Shown: one piece after another, positions 7,502-15,074 of the stretch | How the letters are laid out: every line of letters starts with the position of its first letter | How positions within the stretch are numbered: position 1 is the stretch's first letter | From: Pilosibacter fragilis | GTDB lineage: Bacteria > Bacillota > Clostridia > Lachnospirales > Lachnospiraceae | DNA: 64,000 nucleotides | Direction: 5' to 3' | Assembly (NCBI RefSeq): GCF_032490495.1 | Contig: NZ_JAVYJB010000003.1 | Coordinates: forward strand, 1-64,000 | The notes under the pieces: generated by a model | Told to the model about the DNA's origin: nothing | The model's input: only the letters and a program-made list of their open reading frames with translations | Database searches by the model: none | Translations under genes and position numbers: made by a program

Positions 7502-9858
7502 GCGATTTGTTCTCCTTTCTCGTCGTGCTTCTTCCTGTGGTAGTTCTCCCGCCTTGCAGCAAGGAAGTTCTCATACCGGGCTTGGGCTGCGGGGTTTCCG
7601 GCTGCGGCTTCCTCGTACATCTTCTGGCGGGATTTCTTGGTGGCTTCCGAGTGGTAAGCCCGCCGCCTTGCAAGCTCGGCGGCTGCGGCGGGGTCGGTTT
7701 CCGCTTGGGCTTTCAGTTCTTGGTAGGCGTTCTTCTTCCGGCTCCGGCTGGCTTCAAGGCGTTCTGTTTCCTCTGGCGTGAGGGGCTGTCCCGCGACTTG
7801 CGCGGCGGCAAGCTCTTTGAGCGTCCGGGGCTTGGGCGGCTGCGCTGCTTTCTGCCGTTCATACCATGCCTTGTGCTGGCGGTTTTTCCTCTCGCGGTAA
7901 GCGGCAAGGCGTTCTGCTTCCTCCGGCGTGAGGTCGGCTCCGGCCTTTTGCAGCGCGGCAAGCTCCTTTAAGGATTTCGGCTTCGGGGGCTTGGGCGGCT
8001 CGGCGGCTTTCCGTTTCTTCCGCCATTCCTTTTGCCATGCCCGGTTATGGGCTAACCGCGCTTCGTCTGCCGCCTGTTCCTCCGGGGTCAGCAAGCCCGC
8101 TTTCTTCCTCGCGGTAAACTCCCGCTTCTCTGCCTTGCGCTTTTCCTCCCGCGCTTTGGCAAGCTCCTGTGAACGGGCTTCCTTTGCCGCCTGTTCCTCC
8201 TGCTGGCGGCGTTGTTCCTCAGCTTCCATTGGGGTAACGATATGGGCGGGGACTTCAAACGCGCCGATGAAGTTGAGGTAAATATCTATCCGCTGGCGGC
8301 GGCTGTTCCCGCGCCCCTCGCCCTCATGGACAACCACTTTCTCGATAAACTCGTTGAGCATGGGCGTTGTCAATTCGGAAAAGTCGGTGTAGCGGCTCAC
8401 AAGCTCGATAAACTTATCTGTTTTCAGCCTGTCGGCGTTCCAGCTCTCGATTGCTTCCTGCCATTGTGCGATAGCGGCTTCCAGCCCGGTCTGTTCCTCG
8501 TCATATTCGGCAAGCAGACGGGTAAAGTGCTTATCGGGTATCTTGCCTGTGGCGTTTCCCTCGTACAGCTTTTTTACAAGCCCGTCCAGCTCCTTATACC
8601 GCCGCTGCGCCTTGCTCACTTTCTGCCGGTACTCCTTGACGGCATTTTCTTGGTGCTGGTCGGTGGCTTTCCGCACACGCTCGATAAACTCCGCTTCATT
8701 GTGCCGTACATACCAGCTCACGCGCTGGATTGCGGCAAGAATGGCGGCTTCCATTTTCGCGGTGGGGATATAGTGCATGGTGCAGTCGCGGGTAAGCTGG
8801 CGGTAGCTGGAACACACAAAAGCGTCGTCCAGATACTTGCCTTGCACAAGGCTGCTGCGGTGGGTCAGCTTCGCGCCGCAGTCGGCGCAGTAGAGAAGCC
8901 CGGTCAAGCGGTTTGGGGTGTTCTGCCGCTTGGGGGCGCGGCGTTTTGTTCCCATAAGCCGCTGGACGGTGTTCCATGTTTCCTCGTCCACAATGGCGGG
9001 GATTTCCCCGTCAAAAATATACTGTTCCTCCGGCGCGGTCTTGCGGGTGCTTTTGGTCTTGTAGTTCTCGCAGACGGTTTTCCCTAAAACCTTGCGCCCT
9101 GTGTACTCCGGGCGTTTGAGGATATAGCTGATAGTTGTTGTTGACCATGCGTAGGGGTCTGTGTACTTCGCCGACCGGACGGGTGCGCCTATCCGCTTCC
9201 AATGCTCGGACGGGATAGGGATTTTCTCGGCGCGGAGTGCCCTTGCTATGCTGGCGATACTCTCCCCGGCAACAACGCTGTGGAAGATACGGCGCACAAC
9301 GGCGGCGGCTTCCTCGTCGATTACCCATTCGCCCTTGTTCTCCTTGGACGCAAGGTAGCCATAGCTGACGCTGCCGGAGCAGCGCAAGCCCTTTTCCATT
9401 CTCGACTTGAAAACGGTCTTGATTTTCCGGCTGGTGTCGGCAACATACCACTCGTTTATCACATCTCGGAAAATGGACATTATATCAAAGCCGTTGGCGG
9501 TATCAAGGTTGTCATTTGCCGCAATAAAGCGTACATGGTACTCGTCAAAGGTGCGCTTCAAAAGCCCCACTTCGACAACATCACGGCCAATCCTGCTTTG
9601 GTCTTTGATAATGACCGTAGCCACATTTCCCGCCCGGATTTCTTCCAGCATAGCGTCCAGCCCCGGACGCTTGAAAGTCGTTCCCCGCACTCCGTCATCG
9701 GTGAAGTGCCGGATATTCGTAAAGCCGTTCTTTTGGGCGTAGTCCTCCAAAATGCGCTTTTGGTTTTCTATCGACACGCTTTCCCCGGCTCGCTCATCGT
9801 CATGGGAAAGACGCTCGTACAGGGCTGTGATTTTTCCCTTGTCCGGCTGTTTCTTCAT
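7498..9858 (-). CDS. Large serine recombinase (TnpX-like) of element A
   Basis: A 786-residue recombinase that catalyses excision and integration of element A. The resolvase domain (about 1-150) has the nucleophile Ser in YERLSHDD and the Arg-rich segment DQSRIGRDVVEVG. A recombinase domain (about 170-300), a zinc ribbon (LLYCADCGAKL ... DCTMHY) and a coiled-coil DUF4368-like region follow. The last 230 residues are a charged extension with two or more copies of a roughly 43-residue repeat (KPxSLKELAA ... LTPEEAERLAAYR). That makes it longer than the usual 550-700. ATG at 9858 follows AAGGAGG. It starts 60 bp inside the virD4 junction, so its own promoter probably forms only in the circle. 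Confidence 0.92.
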   Translation of the reverse strand: MKKQPDKGKITALYERLSHDDERAGESVSIENQKRILEDYAQKNGFTNIRHFTDDGVRGTTFKRPGLDAMLEEIRAGNVATVIIKDQSRIGRDVVEVGLLKRTFDEYHVRFIAANDNLDTANGFDIMSIFRDVINEWYVADTSRKIKTVFKSRMEKGLRCSGSVSYGYLASKENKGEWVIDEEAAAVVRRIFHSVVAGESIASIARALRAEKIPIPSEHWKRIGAPVRSAKYTDPYAWSTTTISYILKRPEYTGRKVLGKTVCENYKTKSTRKTAPEEQYIFDGEIPAIVDEETWNTVQRLMGTKRRAPKRQNTPNRLTGLLYCADCGAKLTHRSSLVQGKYLDDAFVCSSYRQLTRDCTMHYIPTAKMEAAILAAIQRVSWYVRHNEAEFIERVRKATDQHQENAVKEYRQKVSKAQRRYKELDGLVKKLYEGNATGKIPDKHFTRLLAEYDEEQTGLEAAIAQWQEAIESWNADRLKTDKFIELVSRYTDFSELTTPMLNEFIEKVVVHEGEGRGNSRRQRIDIYLNFIGAFEVPAHIVTPMEAEEQRRQQEEQAAKEARSQELAKAREEKRKAEKREFTARKKAGLLTPEEQAADEARLAHNRAWQKEWRKKRKAAEPPKPPKPKSLKELAALQKAGADLTPEEAERLAAYRERKNRQHKAWYERQKAAQPPKPRTLKELAAAQVAGQPLTPEETERLEASRSRKKNAYQELKAQAETDPAAAAELARRRAYHSEATKKSRQKMYEEAAAGNPAAQARYENFLAARRENYHRKKHDEKGEQIA

Positions 9859-9903
9859 GGGGTGTAACCTCCTTTCTTGAGGGTGCGCGCTCCCTTTATC
9901 CTT

Positions 9904-9909
9904 ATTGTA
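9904..9909 (-). promoter_or_regulatory. -10 half (TACAAT) of circle-only promoter, element A
   Basis: TACAAT lies 8 bp inside the upstream end, 46 bp before the recombinase start. In the integrated state the hexamer 17 bp upstream is virD4 sequence (GGTCAC), a poor -35. In the circle it is TTGACA from the other end. Confidence 0.75.
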
Positions 9910-9917
9910 AATTACCA

Positions 9918-9924
9918 TTCGGGT
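9918..9924. repeat. Attachment direct repeat of element A, upstream end
   Basis: TTCGGGT, identical to 1459-1465. It marks the upstream junction between virD4 fragment 2 and element A. Confidence 0.85.
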
Positions 9925-10141
9925 CTGTGACCACATAAGAACTGTGCATCTGCATCAGATTTGGTTTGAGCCAGAAACGGGTCTTACCGGAACCGGAGCC
10001 GCCGATCACCAGCACATTTTTGTTTCTGGCGGTCTTTGGGTCCTTGGGGCGGCTGTTCATGGTCAGGCTTTCGGTTTTTGTGAGAATGACATTGTTCTGG
10101 AACACCGGGTCGATGTAGGGAGCAATATCCTCACTGGTTCC

Positions 10142-10144
10142 CCA
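10142..10144. repeat. Attachment core of element B, downstream end
   Basis: CCA is shared with 18625-18627. On the coding strand it is TGG, the tryptophan codon of SARWGT. A short core is usual for large serine recombinases. Confidence 0.7.
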
Positions 10145-10154
10145 TGAAGCGTTT

Positions 10155-10160
10155 TGTCAA
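10155..10160 (-). promoter_or_regulatory. -35 half (TTGACA) of circle-only promoter, element B
   Basis: TTGACA faces outward 10 bp inside the downstream end. On circularization it lies 17 bp upstream of CATAAT at 18615-18620. The sequence TTGACAAAAC is shared with the same end of element A. Confidence 0.75.
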
Positions 10161-10238
10161 GTGCTTTTTTGAGTTATTGACGCAAATTATCGTGAAAGTG
10201 CGAAAGTGCAAGGTGCAAAGGCTCTGCGTTTTGCACTT

Positions 10239-12140
10239 TCAGCTTGCGGTTTCGGGTGGCTGCTTCTTCTTGATGAAGTTGTACCATTGACCGCCGACAC
10301 GCCTTGCGCCCAAAATGCCGCCCATGTTGCGCTTGGCGTTCTGTACCGTCCTTTCGGATATTCCGGCTTCGGCGGCTGCTTTTACGATTTCCTCGCTGGC
10401 AAGCTCTTTCCCGTCTGCAAGCAGGTCAAGTATCAGCCTTTCGGCTTGCTCGGTCTTGGTGGCGGTGTTGCCGCCCGCGCCGGACAGCAGCTCGTCGGCG
10501 GTTATATCATATTCGCCTATCCACGAAAAGCCCGTTTCCGGGTCAAGGCAAAAGGCAACGGGCTTGCCCTCCGGCGCAAGGGAAGATTTGTCATGGACGA
10601 TAACGCGCACATTCGGTTCTCGCTTCACGCGCCCGATCAGCAGGACGCTCCTTGCTGCGGCGCGGAAGTCGATAGAACCTAAGCCCCGGTATGCGCTCTG
10701 CCCTCCGGCAGCTTTGTTGAGATGTCCGATAAGGATAATGGCGCACCCGGTACGCTCGGCAACATCGGCAAGGCGGCGAAAGATAGGGCGCACCTCGTTT
10801 GCCTTGTTCATGTCGGCTTTGTCTCCCATATACGCTTGTATGGGGTCAAGGATAATCAGACGCGCCCCGTTCTGCGTGATTGCCTTTTCTATGCGCTCAT
10901 CAGAGAGGGTAAGCTCCCGCTTGGCTTCATCAATCACAAGCACCCGGTCAAGGTCGGCTTCTGCTTCCATCAAGCGGGGCTTCACGGTATCGCCCAGCCC
11001 GTCCTCGGCGGTCTGGTAAATCACTTGGAATGGCGGCAAGGGCTTCATTCCCGGCAGCGTTCCCCCGGTGGTGCAGGCGGCGGCAAGGCGTAGGGCAAAG
11101 GTGGTCTTGCCCTCGCCGGGATTGCCTTGCACAATGGTTACTTTCCCAAAGGGGATATGCGGCTCCCATAGCCATTCAACGGTCTGCGTGTCTACCTCGC
11201 TCATGCGAATAATCTCAACGGTTTCTTCCTGCGGCGGCTCTTTCAAGCCGTAAATCGCTTCCCGGATATACTTCCCGTCCGCGATTTCTGCCCGGTGCTG
11301 CAATACCTCATTCCAGTCCTTGTAAAGCGGGAGAAGGCGGTGGACGGTCAAGCCCTCCGGCACAAGCTCCGCAAGGCGGCTGCAAGCATCGTTTCCGGCG
11401 TTGTCGCTGTCAAGGCAGAGGTACACGGTCTTGATGTTCGGACGGTCAGAAAGGAAACGCAAAAGGGCTTTTTCGCCCACGCCGCCCAACGCCAGATAGC
11501 TTTGCTTTTGCCAATCCTTTTTGAACAGGCAGAGGAAAGATAAGAGGTCTATCGGGGCTTCAAAGACAAACAATCTTTCGCCCTCGCCCCGGTAGCAGAA
11601 GTTAAAGGCTTTGTCGCTGCCTTTCACATCAAGCCGGAAACTCCCGGCTGTTCCGCGCTGGTGGGCGTAGCGTGGTATGCCGCTTTCATCTCTGCCGACG
11701 AATACGGCGTTGTGGTGGGTTGCGTCCTCGTAAATATCGCCGCTGGCAAAGAAAAAGCCCGTCACATCTTCATCAATGCGGCGGGCAGCTGTGAGGTAGT
11801 TCCTCGCTGTTCGGTTGTCGGTGCTGCGGGGCGGCAGTCGGAAGTCAGAAAAGGACGCGGGGCTTGGTCTGTCCGGCGGCGGTGTAGCTCCCTTTTCTCC
11901 TGCGAGAAGTTCAACGGCTTCGGTGAAGCTCTTGCCGAAAAACTCCATGACAAAATCAATGGGTGCGCCGCCCTTGCTCTGGCTGTGCCTGTACCATTTG
12001 TTTCCCCGGACGGTCAAGCTGTCGTGCCGCTTCCAGCGGTATTCATTCCCGGCGCGGGTAAGCTGCTCGCCCTGTGATTGCAGGAAAGAAACAAGGTCGG
12101 CTTGGTTGGCGCGGTCTATCTGTTCTTGGGTGTAGTACAT
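10239..12140 (-). CDS. Primase-helicase of element B
   Basis: A 633-residue sister of the element A protein, with DUF3991/Toprim (VFEAPIDLLSF, CLDSDNAGND) and a RecA-like ATPase (GNPGEGKTT, LIILDPIQAYMG). Identity to the element A copy is above 90 percent by eye over the first 590 residues. The extreme C-terminus differs (GARRVGGQWYNFIKKK), ending near the element boundary. It is likely to support replication of the excised IME. Start ATG at 12140 follows GCGAGGT. No tnpW lies downstream here, unlike element A; about 95 bp of apparently non-coding sequence lead to the element end. Confidence 0.88.
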   Translation of the reverse strand: MYYTQEQIDRANQADLVSFLQSQGEQLTRAGNEYRWKRHDSLTVRGNKWYRHSQSKGGAPIDFVMEFFGKSFTEAVELLAGEKGATPPPDRPSPASFSDFRLPPRSTDNRTARNYLTAARRIDEDVTGFFFASGDIYEDATHHNAVFVGRDESGIPRYAHQRGTAGSFRLDVKGSDKAFNFCYRGEGERLFVFEAPIDLLSFLCLFKKDWQKQSYLALGGVGEKALLRFLSDRPNIKTVYLCLDSDNAGNDACSRLAELVPEGLTVHRLLPLYKDWNEVLQHRAEIADGKYIREAIYGLKEPPQEETVEIIRMSEVDTQTVEWLWEPHIPFGKVTIVQGNPGEGKTTFALRLAAACTTGGTLPGMKPLPPFQVIYQTAEDGLGDTVKPRLMEAEADLDRVLVIDEAKRELTLSDERIEKAITQNGARLIILDPIQAYMGDKADMNKANEVRPIFRRLADVAERTGCAIILIGHLNKAAGGQSAYRGLGSIDFRAAARSVLLIGRVKREPNVRVIVHDKSSLAPEGKPVAFCLDPETGFSWIGEYDITADELLSGAGGNTATKTEQAERLILDLLADGKELASEEIVKAAAEAGISERTVQNAKRNMGGILGARRVGGQWYNFIKKKQPPETAS

Positions 12141-12163
12141 GGTTGATACCTCGCTTTCTGTGG

Positions 12164-12192
12164 TTGAATTGTTCATAGGTTTTGAGTATAAT
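12164..12192 (+). promoter_or_regulatory. Promoter of plus-strand cargo slot, element B
   Basis: TTGAAT (12164-12169), 17-bp spacer, TATAAT (12187-12192). It matches the element A promoter in sequence and spacing, but drives a different gene. Confidence 0.7.
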
Positions 12193-12225
12193 GAAATCGA
12201 CAAATTGGAATTTGTGAGGGTAATT

Positions 12226-12882
12226 ATGATAAATTTTTTGAATGATATAAGGAATGCAGAAAATCCAATATCCAATAATAGAAAACTTATAAATACCATA
12301 GCGATATTGTTTCTCGGAATAGCTTTGGGAACTTTCTCAAAATATCTGGATTTTCGTCAAACTGAACTTCCAGGTGTGCTTATGGCAATAAATGGAGTCT
12401 TAGATATTGGTAATTTTCTTGGGCGTTTTGCAATCTGGATATTGATTGCACTGTGTATTTCTATTTATAGCAATTCTGCAATAAGAGCAAGCATCAATGT
12501 TTTTGTATTCTTTGTTGGTATGGTTGCAAGCTACTATTTGTATTCAAACTATATTGCAGGATTTTTCCCAAGAAGTTATGCGATGATTTGGTTTGGATTT
12601 ACAGCTGTTTCTCCATTATTGGCTTTTGTCTGTTGGTATGCAAAGGGGAAAAGCAAACTGGCATTTATACTATCAGCACTGATTTTGGCAGTATTGTTCA
12701 ATATGTGCTTTGTATATGGATGCTGGTATTTTAATGCAAAATCTGTTTTGGAAGTGATAGTCTTTATTATTGGACTTATTGTTTTGAGGAGAGACACATT
12801 GAGGAGTTCTGCGCTAATGGGAACGATTAGTATAGTTCTTGCAGTTTTACTTGATATGGTTATTCCATTTCATTTTGGATAA
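12226..12882 (+). CDS. Unknown 218-aa multi-pass membrane protein, cargo slot 2 of element B
   Basis: A plus-strand gene between primase and relaxase. Start ATG at 12226 follows GTGAGGG. After a polar N-terminus (MINFLNDIRNAENP) the chain has six or seven hydrophobic segments, for example INTIAILFLGIALG, FAIWILIALCISI and VLEVIVFIIGLIVL. No catalytic motif is visible. The gene is very AT-rich, unlike the backbone, and replaces the 31-aa peptide found in element A. A role such as transport, immunity or membrane-associated defence is possible but unsupported. A hairpin terminator follows at 12912-12941. Confidence 0.75.
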   Translation: MINFLNDIRNAENPISNNRKLINTIAILFLGIALGTFSKYLDFRQTELPGVLMAINGVLDIGNFLGRFAIWILIALCISIYSNSAIRASINVFVFFVGMVASYYLYSNYIAGFFPRSYAMIWFGFTAVSPLLAFVCWYAKGKSKLAFILSALILAVLFNMCFVYGCWYFNAKSVLEVIVFIIGLIVLRRDTLRSSALMGTISIVLAVLLDMVIPFHFG

Positions 12883-12911
12883 ACAACTTCCAGTTTATCA
12901 GAAAGCATTTA

Positions 12912-12941
12912 GGGCGGACAAGCAAAATGGCTTGCCCGTCC
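12912..12941. terminator. Terminator after plus-strand cargo, element B
   Basis: GGGCGGACAAGC and GCTTGCCCGTCC with a 6-base loop, followed by TTTTC on the plus strand. It stands between convergent genes, as in element A. Confidence 0.7.
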
Positions 12942-12947
12942 TTTTCT

Positions 12948-14462
12948 TTATCGCTCCTGTTCGTGCCGCTTGGTGCGGCTCTGCGTCTGCTCCGGCTGGT
13001 CGGCGCGGAGTGCAATATCCACGCATTTGCGGATTTTTTGAAGCTCGGCAACCTCGGCGCGGGTCTCTTTCAGCGTGTCATATTCCGCTTCCCTCTGTGT
13101 TTTGAGGTCAGCATATTCCTGTTCCCATTCCGCAATAGGCAAGGTCTTTGTTCCTTTAGGCAGATTTGCATGGAGATAGCGGCTTGCTGCGTTCCATAGG
13201 GTCAGCTCGGCGCGGTGGGCTTCCTCGTACTTGTCGCGCTTGTTTGTCCAGCCGTTTTGCAGCTTTTTCAGCTCATCGTGAATGGGCTTGTACTCTGTAT
13301 AGTTCTTCCCGTATTCAATTAGCTTTTGCAGCTTCTTCATGCGTTCCTCGGTGGTTTTCATTCCCTCCCGGATTGAATAGGCTTTATCACTGACAGAGGA
13401 AAGAGAAGCGTCCAGCTCATCAAGATTAGAGATACCATGCTCGGAAAGATAGTTGACCGCTGCCGCTATGGTTTTCAGTTCATCGGCTGTGTGCTGTTGT
13501 TGCCATCGCTGCGAATACTTCCGGCTCTTTTCTCTCTGAACGCTCAAATACTTCATCAACAGATTTGCAAGGTTGGGAGATTGCGGCGGCTGCTTCGGGG
13601 CGGTTTCCCGCGCTTTGAACAGGTCGGCAATCCACTCTTTGAGCTTCCCAATCTGCGCCCGGATTTCCCGGATAAGGCGGTTTGCCTTTTGAATACTGCG
13701 GTTCAGTTCGCCTTTCTCGGTGGCGATACCTTTCTTCTCCATCTGGCAAGCCGCCACGCCCATATGGACGGTCGGTATTTCGTCAATGCCGCGCTCGGCG
13801 TTACTGCGGTGGTCGATACGCTCCGGGCTTCCGGCACGCTCAAGATAGTCGTTTGAAATATCAGCCCATGCCTTGCGCCAAACAAGCGCATTCTCTTGGC
13901 TGTTCCAGCCTGTGAGGTCAACCTTGTGGGTTTTGTATCTTCCGCTTGGCAAGCGGATACGCTCGCCGTTTTCGTCAAGGTCATATTCCTTTTTGGATTT
14001 CGCCGCCCATGCTCCGCGCTCGTCAAGGGGGCGCATGGTAAGCATAATATGACAATGGGGGTTGCCGCTGTTGGTGTCGTGAATGGCATAATCAACGCAC
14101 ATTCCTCTGGAAACAAATTGAGAGGAACAGTATTCCCGGACAAGCCGGATCTGTTCCTCTCTGGATAATTCTATGGGGAGCGCCGCGTCAATCTCTCTGG
14201 CAAGCTGGGCGTTCCCGGCTTTCTCGTAAAGCTCCACGCTGTTCCACAAGGTTGAGCGGTCAGAGAAAGAGGGCGGGGCATGGGGCGGCAGCATGATCTC
14301 TGTATGGACAACGCCGCCTTTGCGGGTGTAGTCATGGGTCATTCCGTCCCATTCGTTTGTCAGCTTTTCACCGCTTCGGTAGGCGGCTGCGGCAATGGCT
14401 GATTTGCCTTTTCCTCGGCTCACAATGCCGATGTTCCAATGGTAAATGGCTATGGGTATCAC
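12948..14462 (-). CDS. mobA: MobA/MobL-family (MOBQ) relaxase of element B
   Basis: A 504-residue relaxase with AAAAYRSGE (catalytic Tyr candidate) and HDTNSGNPHCHIMLTMRP (metal-binding histidines), then a long charged coiled-coil tail. It is closely related to the element A relaxase, most divergent at about residues 395-450. The likely start is GTG at 14462, sitting inside the ribosome site GGGAGGTGAT, the same oddity as in element A. An oriT with the RSF1010 core lies upstream and DUF3847 beyond it. It would need the coupling protein and secretion channel of a helper ICE. Confidence 0.9.
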   Translation of the reverse strand: MIPIAIYHWNIGIVSRGKGKSAIAAAAYRSGEKLTNEWDGMTHDYTRKGGVVHTEIMLPPHAPPSFSDRSTLWNSVELYEKAGNAQLAREIDAALPIELSREEQIRLVREYCSSQFVSRGMCVDYAIHDTNSGNPHCHIMLTMRPLDERGAWAAKSKKEYDLDENGERIRLPSGRYKTHKVDLTGWNSQENALVWRKAWADISNDYLERAGSPERIDHRSNAERGIDEIPTVHMGVAACQMEKKGIATEKGELNRSIQKANRLIREIRAQIGKLKEWIADLFKARETAPKQPPQSPNLANLLMKYLSVQREKSRKYSQRWQQQHTADELKTIAAAVNYLSEHGISNLDELDASLSSVSDKAYSIREGMKTTEERMKKLQKLIEYGKNYTEYKPIHDELKKLQNGWTNKRDKYEEAHRAELTLWNAASRYLHANLPKGTKTLPIAEWEQEYADLKTQREAEYDTLKETRAEVAELQKIRKCVDIALRADQPEQTQSRTKRHEQER

Positions 14463-14558
14463 CTCCCGGATAGGATAATAAAGCCCTCAAAAATGGTACA
14501 GACGCCAACGGCGGGTGTACTGTTTTTGCGGGTGTGCAGGGATAGCCGCAAAGCGGCG

Positions 14559-14678
14559 CAAGGGGTGCAGCCCCTTGTTGCGGCAAAGCCGCCATATCGG
14601 AGCGCGGGGAACTCTCCCTGTGCGGAGATAAGCCCTCGGCAGAGCGCACACGCCCGCAAGGGTGTATAAGTGCGCCCT
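14559..14678 (+). other. oriT: oriT of element B (RSF1010/R1162-like)
   Basis: Inverted repeat CAAGGGG/CCCCTTG (14559-14577), hairpin ACGCCC-gcaa-GGGTGT (14650-14665) and core TAAGTGCGCCCT (14667-14678). The predicted nic lies between 14674 and 14675. It is nearly identical to element A, so either relaxase might act on both. Confidence 0.8.
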
Positions 14679-14693
14679 TAGTTCCTAAGGGAT

Positions 14694-14990
14694 TTATTCG
14701 GCGTTCCCGCTTTCGGCTCGTTTTTTCAGATATTCCCGTGCTGGTTCACTCGTCAGTGCAAGCCGGAGAAGCGCGGCAGCTTCCTCGTCGGTCATGGTCT
14801 TTGCTTCCGGCACAATGCTTTCAAAGACTGCGCCCCGGACGATAAGGCGGTGGCTGCGTGTTCTGCGTTCCTCTTTGGATAGCTTTTGACGCAACACCTT
14901 TTCCCGATTTTCAAACTGCCGGATTTTCTTCTTTCCGTCCTCAATCTCGGCTTGCAGCTCCTCGCGGGTTTTCTCTCTCGGTTTCGTCAT
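14694..14990 (-). CDS. DUF3847 protein
   Basis: A 98-residue homologue of the element A DUF3847 protein (MTKPREKTREELQAEIEDG). The charged N-terminal half is conserved; the middle differs, with a predicted loop IVRGAVFESIVPE. Start ATG at 14990 follows AAAGGAG. It is placed directly before oriT and the relaxase, with a terminator upstream that isolates it from the cargo gene. Confidence 0.75.
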   Translation of the reverse strand: MTKPREKTREELQAEIEDGKKKIRQFENREKVLRQKLSKEERRTRSHRLIVRGAVFESIVPEAKTMTDEEAAALLRLALTSEPAREYLKKRAESGNAE

Positions 14991-15027
14991 GGTTGGTCGC
15001 TCCTTTCTGCCTGTCGGCATAGAAAAA

Positions 15028-15052
15028 GGACAGTCGATTTTCTCGGCTGTCC
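15028..15052 (-). terminator. Terminator after cargo slot 1, element B
   Basis: On the minus strand GGACAGCCGA-gaaaa-TCGACTGTCC is followed by TTTTTC. It is the counterpart of 6014-6038. Confidence 0.8.
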
Positions 15053-15074
15053 CTTGTAGGTGGTTTATTTAGTT

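Larger units (their letters stand above)
1459..9924 (-). mobile_element. Element A: Tn4451-like IME in virD4
   Basis: The 8.46-kb element is bounded by direct repeats TTCGGGT at 1459-1465 and 9918-9924, both inside virD4. Removing one repeat plus the element restores the sequence TDPKGTILVE in frame. Minus-strand order is recombinase, tnpV, 98-aa protein, 189-aa cargo, DUF3847, oriT, relaxase, primase-helicase, tnpW; a 31-aa peptide is encoded on the plus strand between primase and relaxase. It carries no type IV secretion genes, so it is mobilizable rather than self-transmissible. Confidence 0.9.
9918..10144 (-). pseudogene. virD4/T4CP fragment 2, with Walker A
   Basis: The middle piece of the ICE-1 coupling protein lies between elements B and A. 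It reads GTSEDIAPYIDPVFQNN, then NKNVLVIGGSGSGKTRF, which contains the Walker A motif GGSGSGKT, then SSYVVTDP. Its reading frame joins fragment 1 across element B (SARW|GTSED) and fragment 3 across element A (TDP|KGTIL). Element A adds a few out-of-family codons and a stop. The fragment could be translated from an internal ATG but would be only a nucleotide-binding loop without the rest of the ATPase. Confidence 0.92.

Noticed and set aside
9202..9867. Long open frame on the plus strand opposite the element A recombinase
   Set aside because: It is antisense to a clear recombinase, has no ribosome site and its product has no recognisable motif. The same applies to long plus-strand frames at 18-905, 17612-18436, 27145-28020 and 58402-59643.
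9902..10105. A 67-aa protein with Walker A as an independent small ATPase gene
   Set aside because: It is the middle fragment of virD4; both flanks join other fragments in frame.
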